53,900 nt of DNA, taken from NCBI GenBank assembly GCA_001953115.1, contig LSSL01007626.1, forward strand, positions 1 through 53,900, in the 5' to 3' direction. This DNA comes from Smittium mucronatum (lineage: Eukaryota; Kickxellomycota; Harpellomycetes; Harpellales; Legeriomycetaceae). Of the stretch, positions 45,701 through 53,900 are shown in pieces. The position numbers were made by a program, and so were the translations under genes. A model generated the notes under the pieces. It had not been told where the DNA came from and did not search any database. It saw nothing but the letters and a program-made list of their open reading frames with translations. Each line of letters starts with the position of its first letter. The first letter of the stretch is position 1.

Positions 45701-48700
45701 TCCATAATATTTTATTTAATTTCAAATATAGTTGATATATTAAATAATTAAATGAGCTTAAATATTTTTGATTGGATTTTATTTTTGTTGACTAATGATA
45801 ATTTGTTCACTTTCTAAATGGATCCAACAATAATAAATAATATTTATTTGAAATGAAATAACAGTTTTTATTTATTTTTTGATATAAACTTGGTGTATTT
45901 GTTAAGAGATTTTTATTATGAATTTTTCTGAAAAGCCCTGTTCTTTATTGACTCCTATGGCAAAATTTTGATTTTGGACTAAATTCATCATTGTATGTAT
46001 AGTCATAATACCATCTTATTAATCATATAATTAAATTATTGTACTCAAAGTGCCTAAATTTTCTATAAAAAAGGGTTATCAAAAAGAAAATATTTGATTA
46101 TGTTGTTAAAATTTAGAAAATCAAGATATAAATCACTCTTTTCGTCTAAAAATTATTTATGTTTAAATATGTTTAATTACAATAATATCTGGTTCTAATT
46201 TTGATTCTATATGTTAAAAATATTTATTTATTGGCTAGATAAAGAAAACTTAAACTTAATTTATTCTCGTAGAAACGTTCTTATTGGTATTATTAGTTCT
46301 TTTCTACATTTTTCTTGATGTTAATATTGCTAAATTTATTATTTTATTTCTTCAGCATTGTTAAAAGTCATGGCACCTATTTTTTTTCATGTAATTATAG
46401 CAATAAAAAATAATTTTGTGCCATATCACCAGGATATTATTATTCTGGAAGTTAAAAAACTCTGTTGAACTTTCTTATATTCTCGAAGATTTGAGTTCTT
46501 GTTTAAGGATACTTTATCCTTATATAAAAGATACGAAATTCGACTAACTGGCTCTTACAAATTCAAAATAATATATAAGTTACCTTTTACAAAGATATTG
46601 TAGTTTTCGATTATTGGGATATTAATTCTATTTTTTCATAGTTAAATATTTTCAATTTCGACTTTGTTTCACTTGAATTATCGAAAACTACCAAATTACT
46701 TAGATCAGTAAATAAAATCATGCCAAGATTTTTCCAGCCCATAAAAAAAAAATTATTGATAAGCTAAAGCAAACCAGACGTTTTTTTGTACTTGCAAAAA
46801 ATAAATTATATTCTTCAAAACAATTAGAGTTCATTTTGATATTTTTTGGAAAAAAAAATTGCTTTGAAAATTTTTTCTATCCCCTCAAAATTTGACAATT
46901 TATCTATGAATAGTTTGAGTCTAGTTTCAAAAACTTCATCAGAATTAGACAGTTTTAAAATAATTATACTATTTTTTTTTTTTTGAAATTCAGATAAGGT
47001 TTAATATCCCTTATCATGTTTCTAAAACACAAGCAAATCAGGGGACACGGGCTATATTGGGAATTAATTAATTTACTGATTTTTTAATAGGAAAATAAGA
47101 GTTAGAAATGATAATATTTGGTTTTAAACTACAAAAAAGTACATTATATCTCTTTTTTTAGCTAAAAAAAACCCTCTCAAAAATAAGTTTCCCATTATTC
47201 ATTTGAAAATATATATATACACCTGATAATACAAAAATAATATTAATAACTGAGAATCCTACATTATGACAGAATAATCAGGATTTATAAGTCTGTAATA
47301 AGCATCGATTTTTATCATTTTCGATTCGCCCTATATTTTTAACAAACTCTTTTAAGTGATAAAAATTTTTAAATTTTTAAATTTTAAATTTAAACGCAGA
47401 TAAATGTACTTGATAAATTTACTTGATAAAATATTTTTTTAGTGATATTTTTTTAGTTAACTTTCCTGGAGATTTCGATTAGTTGGAAATATATGCTTCA
47501 AAAATTTATATTCTTTCATTCAATAAACTTTTTGTTATTATTTCTTCTAAAGTAGGAGTTGTTAATTTTAATTGGTTTTTTCTTCTTCGTTATTTCCACT
47601 ATATGAATAAACCTGTCTATTTTTAATTAAAACCCCACCTTTAAAAAGTTCATTTTTTATTTCCTGGGATTTTGAACTACGTTTATTTATTTCTTTAATA
47701 CTAAAGATTTAATGATATTTTTATATTTTGATTCTTTGAAAACTTCGGTATTTATTTTTGACTGATAAAATCTAAAATTATTTTTGTTATAATGGTGTAT
47801 TTCTTCCATGAATTTAAAGCTCAAATATTACTTGATTTTAAAATATAGAACTGTTTCATAGTAGCTTTCAAAGAATTTTATTGTCAAAATATCAATTTTA
47901 GACTTGTATATTTAATCTTCTAATGGATTTATATCACCTATATAACTCTTATATTTTCATTTATTCAAATAGCCAATTTTTAGTATAAAAATTTTTGTGT
48001 AAAGATGTGAATTTCTTAATGGGAATAGGGTTTTTTTTAGTATCTTTTTGGTTTTTTTCGATCAATTTTTCTAAAATAAATAAGCGTTCCAAAGATGAAA
48101 TGAAAAGTATAAAAAGTATCACCCAACTAAATTAAAATGTGAGATACTCTGGTTAAATTTCCCAATAAAAAAATCAAAGGAATTTTTACATCTTTCTGCC
48201 ATATTTTTAATCGCCAATTGGCTTTTAATCTTTAATCTTTAATTTTATTGTTGATTTTATTTTTTGTGTCAAATTACTTAATTTTGAATCAAAGATATAA
48301 TTTATAATGCTATAAACATTCTGAAAATTTTTATATTTTACACTATATTAACCCATTATATATATTTAGGAATATATATGCCGCCATTATTTCAACTCAT
48401 AGCTTATATTTTTTTCTTTGGGATTATTTTTTCTTTTCTTAATTGAAATTGAATAAAAATAAAAGTCTGGTATAACATTGTGTGATATCTTGATTGGATA
48501 ATTAAAGACTTGTAATTAAATAAACAGATTAAAGGTTTTTTTATTTTTAGTTATGTGGTTTTTAATTTTTAGAGACAACTATTAAGTTATTGGGGGAAAT
48601 ATTTTTCATTGTTAAAAATACAAATTTTCATTTTTATAGTCATAATATTACACTAAATGAGGTATAATTTTCATTTTTAAAGAAAAATTGTTTCATTTTT

Positions 48701-49250
48701 GGGGGTGTTTTTTTTCAAAGACAGAATATTCTGCTTTTGGGGAATTTTTATTATACTTTTTAAATCATATTGCATTAGAAGTCGAGATAAAATACTCTTA
48801 AAAGTAGCTTCAGGAAAATTATATGATTTATAAAACAATTTATTTAAATCGAATTGACAAAGTTTTGAACAATAGATTTATCTGACAATAATTATCCGTA
48901 TTATGATAAAAAAAATTCACTAGAAATTAAATTAAATTATCAAAAATAAAGAATGTTTTTTATAGTATAGATATCAATAATAGTATTAAAATATCACATT
49001 TTATTTTTCGCGATAAAAATTTAAGGATTATGTAGATCAAAAAGATATATTTCCTTTAAAGATAAGAAAAAAATGAATATTCGCTATTAGGATATGCTAT
49101 GATTTAACAAATAAACGGGATTTTTTGAGTCCTACGTCTACTCAAGTTCACATATATCTGAAATAATTTGATATTTCTTCTTCAAATGACTCGCTATATG
49201 TGTTAAAATTTTCCTCTATTTATTCAAAACCTATATATCTAGAAAGAAAA
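42731..49250. other. AT-rich gene-free DNA
   Basis: About 6.5 kb of AT-rich sequence with homopolymer runs, no long open frame and no recognisable element. Remains of the MULE relic may continue a few hundred bases to about 43100, but I could not identify motifs there. Confidence 0.65.
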
Positions 49251-49254
49251 AAAA

Positions 49255-50240
49255 TTATCTTGCATTTATGACTGAAACCCTCTTTTTTATTGGGCTAAGT
49301 TGAGAAGAATATGATGGAAGATATTTATAGATATTTCCTTAGTCAAAAAGCAAAGTTATTTTTTGATTATATTTATAGAAGCTGGAATTATTAAAATGAT
49401 AAACTTCTTTTTTTCAATTCAAGGAATCAATTTTTTTTGAAAAAAATAATCGAAAGATGCAGTATTAAATGTAGTGACAATTATTTGAGATCACAATGCA
49501 CCAGATATAGATATTAACATAATACAGAAAAGTTCCTCCCTCTATTTCCAGAGGAAATAGCATTAGCCTTGTTATTCACTGAATAATATCCGTATGATCT
49601 AGCAAGATGTAAATTAAATCCTTTCTTTTCGAGAAATATTCATATCTTCATTTATTATTTTGATTTATCTTAAGTATTCCTCTTATATTTAATTTTCTAT
49701 ACCATTTCTTTCAATGGGCATCCTAACCAACCTCTTTTGAGAAACCCCTATATCAAGCATAATTCTGTGTATTTTGGGCTTGAATATGAACTTTTTTTCT
49801 TTTTCTAAAAAACATTTCGTTTCTTCCAAAGTCAAAGAAGATTTTTCAATCAAAAAAATAAATAAAAAAAATTTTATTCTTGATTTATCCTTTTTATATA
49901 CTTTATTTTTTTCAGAATTAGACACAAAAGTATCATTATTTATTTCTCCGTTTATATATTTTTTTACTAATATATGAACTGTGGAAATTGGCATATTCAT
50001 TTCGATAGATTGAAGCATATCCTTTTTTTACTGCCTTGATTTTGTTATAAAAAATGGATAAAAGATCCCATGTATTTAGGTTTTTTCTTTTTATTATTCT
50101 GAAATTTCTCTGAAGAATTATCAAAATATATTGCTGCCTGTGTTGAGCTATGTTTCGATATGACACTATAGTCATTATAAAGCTCATATTCAGAATCTGA
50201 GTATGTCATACAAGAAAATTTTAAAAAAATTAAATTACAC
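49255..50240 (-). pseudogene. Tc1/mariner (IS630-type, DDE_3) transposase relic
   Basis: On the minus strand the N-terminal helix-turn-helix part (49689-50240) includes ISTVHILVKKYINGE and ends in VRMPIERNGIE, a family hallmark. After frameshifts the catalytic domain follows: IFLEKKGFNLHLARSYGYY (the first catalytic Asp appears as Glu), NKANAISSGNRGRNFSVL, ISISGALWSQ, then ILIIPASIN at the second Asp position (also lost), KYLPSYSSQLSPIKK, and a tail resembling the end of the domain near 49262. The order and spacing are those of fungal Tc1-like transposases. Multiple stops, shifts and lost catalytic residues make it dead. I found no terminal inverted repeats. Confidence 0.78.
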
Positions 50241-53200
50241 AAAAGTCAAAAAATCATCGCATATATATGTTCCACTTTATATATATAATCGCTACTATTT
50301 TAATTTCTCCATATCATTTTTAATTTAATCCGACTGTCGTAATTGATTTTTTTTTGCATATCACGTATAATTTATTTCACGAGAACTCATAATTACAAGC
50401 TTTGTCACTTTGATTTAAATCGGTTTTTTCATAAAACGTTTTTTGTTCCTGAAAATATCTATAAGAGAGTTTTCTATCGAAATCTAATATTATTTGATGT
50501 AAAAATTCTAATAATTTTTTTTTTCAAAAATGGAATATTGTTTCTTCAAAAATAAAAATTGAATATCCCCAATTATTTAATAGTATTCCCCCAAAAATAA
50601 AATAAAAATTCTCTAAAAACGATATAAAATCCCTTAAATAATGAAATAAAATGTCTCTAACATTGAAATTTCGTTTTTTTATCAATGAAAAAAAAAACCA
50701 CCCAATAATGCAACAATACGTCTCTAAAAATGGAAAATCGCGTCCATAAAAAATTAAATACCTGTAATTACGATTGTAAGATTTTCCAGCCGTACCATCA
50801 TTTATCTAATAAAATCGCTCTGGATATTGATCTTCCAAGGTTCAAAAAAAAAAAAAACTTTTGTATGGAAGAAAATAAGATTTCCACACAATTATGCAGA
50901 ATGACTTTTTTTTTTTTGAATTTGCACAATATTAATTTCTTTGCTATTTTTTTATATTTACCAATAACTAAGTATAAAAATTTGTCATTTTTTCACAACT
51001 AAAGTTTTAATACTTTTAGTGGTCAATACCCTATTAAAATTTTGTTATATAAACATCCATGATAGTTATAATAGTTTTTATTGAGGCTTCTTATTTTACA
51101 AAAAAAGTTTTCAGATTTATGTCTATTCAGAGAAATAATTAAAAGGTTGGCTCTTTTTTTAATATGCTAAACTTATAGAACTCATCAGAAGCGTTTAATA
51201 AGCTTTGAAACCCATATTTTCCCCTCTGAACTAAATACATCATGCCAGAAGTTTGGTTTTTTTACTATCGAAAATCGGATAGTTAGCTATTTCACTTTTT
51301 TTATATATAATTTTATTTGAAGGAAAAATTAGTGAAAATTATGAATAAAACAATAATAAAATGAATATAAGGCATATAAAAAACTATAAAACTAAACTCA
51401 CATCTATTTCTCTACAATCTACTGGCTTAGTGTCTAGAGGAAAATGAAGTTATACACATCATCAGATATGGTATCAACACATTTCTACAATTTTTACATC
51501 CAATTTACACTTCATCCAGGTTCCATTTCACCCTATTAAATTTGCCTCAAATTTGGTAAACAACCAGCTTTAGACTTTTTGGTTTAAAATTTGTTAGTGT
51601 TATTTTCCAAAAACTATACTTAATCGAGATTCTAAAATGATAAACTCAAACATAGTTTTTTTCCCCTCCAATTGGAAGTTATAAAATTGGGTAAAAGGTC
51701 TATTGGATGAAATGGAACTTGATGAACCAGAATTAGTTGAAATAGTGTTGGATTAAATTTCGCTTAACCATCCGATATAATCCACCCTACACTGCATCTA
51801 TTTGGATAGTTGACTAAGGATATGCAAATTTCCAATTTAAAAATTTATCGAAGGTCTATTTTTTTATTTTAATCCCGATATTATTGGTAAATATGCGCTT
51901 TATTTGACTAAAGACAAAGGAATAATTTTTTCATGTAAAAGAAGTTTTTTTTTTCGTTTTTATTGGAAAAAAAGTAAAAAACTGTGGAAAAACGGAAAAT
52001 TTTTGTGCAAAATGCCAAAATTGGAAGTAGTTTTGTGGAAAATTGTGAACAATTTGCGACGTTCGATTTTTTATTAATATCCGCAAGTTTATATGAGAGA
52101 TTCTTAATCATACCGGACGCCTTTTTCTGCAAAGTTTTATATTTTAATTTTATATAATTACATAATTGGTTTCTTTACTATGTTTAGTTATAAAAATCGT
52201 GACACTTTTCTGATTTAGGATATTTAGCAAAAATTATTATTTACATCCTGAATTTTAAGCAAATAATATACTTGCTAATACACTTGGTATTTTTGTTAAA
52301 AAGAAAATAAGAAAATCTTAAAGGTGGAGCACTAAGTTTATTGACCTTTTTTATGAATAAAGATGCATTAAATACTTGCTTCCGTAATAATATGGATACT
52401 TTTAAATCCTAATATTTGATCCGATTATATTTAAATTTGTATAAAAAACCTATTAATACTAAAAAAAATTTATCGTTCTCTTTGAGAGTGATATCTTATC
52501 GTTTAAATTCGATTGAATATTAAAATACTCTCTAATTTGATCAAAGAGTTACATTTTTGCTTAATACCTACCAATATGAACAAAAAAATCTCAAAACTAA
52601 TTACACAGCATGAATTTATATTCAAAATTAGTTAGAAATCTCCAAATTGTTGTTAAAATATAAATATCATCATCTAATTGAATCTCAATAATACCCCCTT
52701 TTCACAGAAATTTTAATGAAAAAAATTTTAGTTTAGAAAAAAGAGGATCGAAATGCTTTTAAATTCGATTAAAAAAAAAAGCTTTCATCTTATCGAAATT
52801 TCTATGTTTTGGAAAGAAAAAAAACAGATTACAATGGTCCAATTCGGGACCAAATTTGAAAATTTATTATGTATATTATATGAAATTAAGTCAAACTTTA
52901 ATATTATATAGCATTGGATGCAATACTTTCCTAGTTTTATGAATATATTAGAAGAATACCCGAATTAATACATAATTATTGGACTTATTTTTTCTAACTA
53001 TATTTTTAGGTGTAATACTACAGAGCAAATCAACAAAACTGAATTATCAGAATAGAAAATAATAACTCAAAATACATCGTATCAAAGCCTTGAAAAGTTT
53101 TTATTATGTCTTTGGATTCAATATCAAAATAGAATTACAGTTTAAAGAATTTCTTGATTTTTGATAAATAAACTCTTATTTCTGAAATATGTTTCGATAT

Positions 53201-53780
53201 TTTTCAATTTAAGTGTCTTTATTTAATATCTTAAGAACTTTAGTAAAAAACATAAAAAAAATACTTCTGATTTCAATAAGAAGATAGAATTCGGAAAAAA
53301 GTAAATATATCCAATTTGTTCTCTTTATTTATATATATTAATGAAAATTAGTTACTTTATAAAATAAGTAATTTTTATATCAAATAAAAAATATGCAATT
53401 CTTGGAATTCAAAGCAAAAAATTCTTTTTATTCTTCTAGGACTTCCTGGCTTTTTCTTATTAGATAGCAGGGTAATGTTAATTGTCTTGATATTGTCTAT
53501 TTTGATTAAAAAGTTGTACATATTATAGCACTTTTTTGTTCTTTAGAAACTCTTTATGTGAACAGTACGCATCCTTCCAAGTTCTTATAATATAAGAAAA
53601 ATATATGAAGATTTATTCTTCAAAAAAATTCATCAAATAGTCAAAGTTTTCAAATCCCAATGTGCCCAGAGTATTAATTATATAATCTACTTCAGCCTCG
53701 TTCAAAAATTTTTTTTTGTATCACGGAATTTTATTGTAAGATAACGTCATTAAAAAATATACTAAAAAATATGAAAAAAA
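50241..53780. other. AT-rich gene-free DNA
   Basis: AT-rich sequence without a credible gene. The frames at 50343-50555, 50730-51002 and 51908-52132 show no domain. A weak inverted similarity exists between about 51520-51545 (GTTCCATTTCACCC) and 51695-51720 (GGATGAAATGGAAC), too short to name. Confidence 0.65.
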
Positions 53781-53814
53781 GAAAAAGTTTTATAGAAAAG
53801 ACTGTTATCCTAAC

Positions 53815-53900
53815 TACAATAAGCACCTCTGCCGGACTACCGGCTGCGTACCTACGGGAAAAGGGTTCAATCTACCAAACGAGAGACCTCCCCCCCCCCC
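53815..53900 (-). repeat. Structured repeat core at window end, with poly(C)
   Basis: On the minus strand this reads GGTTTGGTAGATTGAACCC, TTTTCCCGTAGGTACGCAGC and a perfect hairpin GCCGG-TAGT-CCGGC (53831-53844). It is close to 28598-28670 and more distantly related to the heads of the SINE-like copies. The plus strand finishes with 11 C (53890-53900). Ending inside a dispersed repeat suggests an assembly break; the poly(C) may be real or a sequencing artefact. Confidence 0.65.

Noticed and set aside
51490..51760. Short inverted similarity (GTTCCATTTCACCC against GGATGAAATGGAAC)
   Set aside because: Only about a dozen matching bases with poor extension; too weak in AT-rich DNA to call an element.

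Overview
The window looks like nuclear DNA of an AT-rich, early-diverging fungus. The evidence is short GT-AG introns of about 57-85 bp, a fungal-style TALE homeodomain protein, a NIPA-type magnesium transporter, and a DIRS-like tyrosine-recombinase retrotransposon of the kind common in Mucoromycota and Zoopagomycota. A Harpellales/Smittium-like source is a guess from composition and element types, not something the sequence proves. I see no rRNA, recognisable tRNA, CRISPR array or prokaryotic feature.

Layout. Positions 1-7.5 kb are very AT-rich and gene-free, with a poly(A)-tailed SINE-like copy (1957-2106) and an odd permuted inverted repeat, A-B-A'-B' (5100-5976). Positions 7564-11881 hold a nearly complete but dead DIRS-like element on the minus strand: gag, RT-RNase H, tyrosine recombinase, inverted terminal repeats and the internal complementary region. 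Positions 11.96-12.90 kb carry three small inverted-repeat elements (two piggyBac-like, TTAA; one Tc1/mariner-like, TA). Positions 14.1-25.9 kb form the gene island, all on the plus strand: a NIPA-like transporter (2 exons), a TALE homeodomain protein (2 exons) and a 2,496-residue helical-repeat protein (3 exons) that may be focadhesin/RST1-like. A possible small split gene lies just upstream (about 13.5-13.8 kb).

After 25.9 kb the sequence is AT-rich relic DNA. It contains a GC-elevated island of unidentified mobile-element remains (28.2-29.6 kb), a second SINE-like copy (30693-30863), a roughly 2-kb palindrome-like element (39.56-41.56 kb), a MULE transposase relic (41.84-42.73 kb), a Tc1/mariner-IS630 transposase relic (49.26-50.24 kb, minus) and a terminal repeat ending in poly(C), where the assembly probably broke.

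The three intact genes do not form an obvious pathway: they are a membrane transporter, a transcription factor and a large scaffold-like protein. The main interest is the dense record of different transposon classes, and two unusual architectures: the A-B-A'-B' block, and the structured repeat core whose hairpin differs between copies in a pairing-preserving way.
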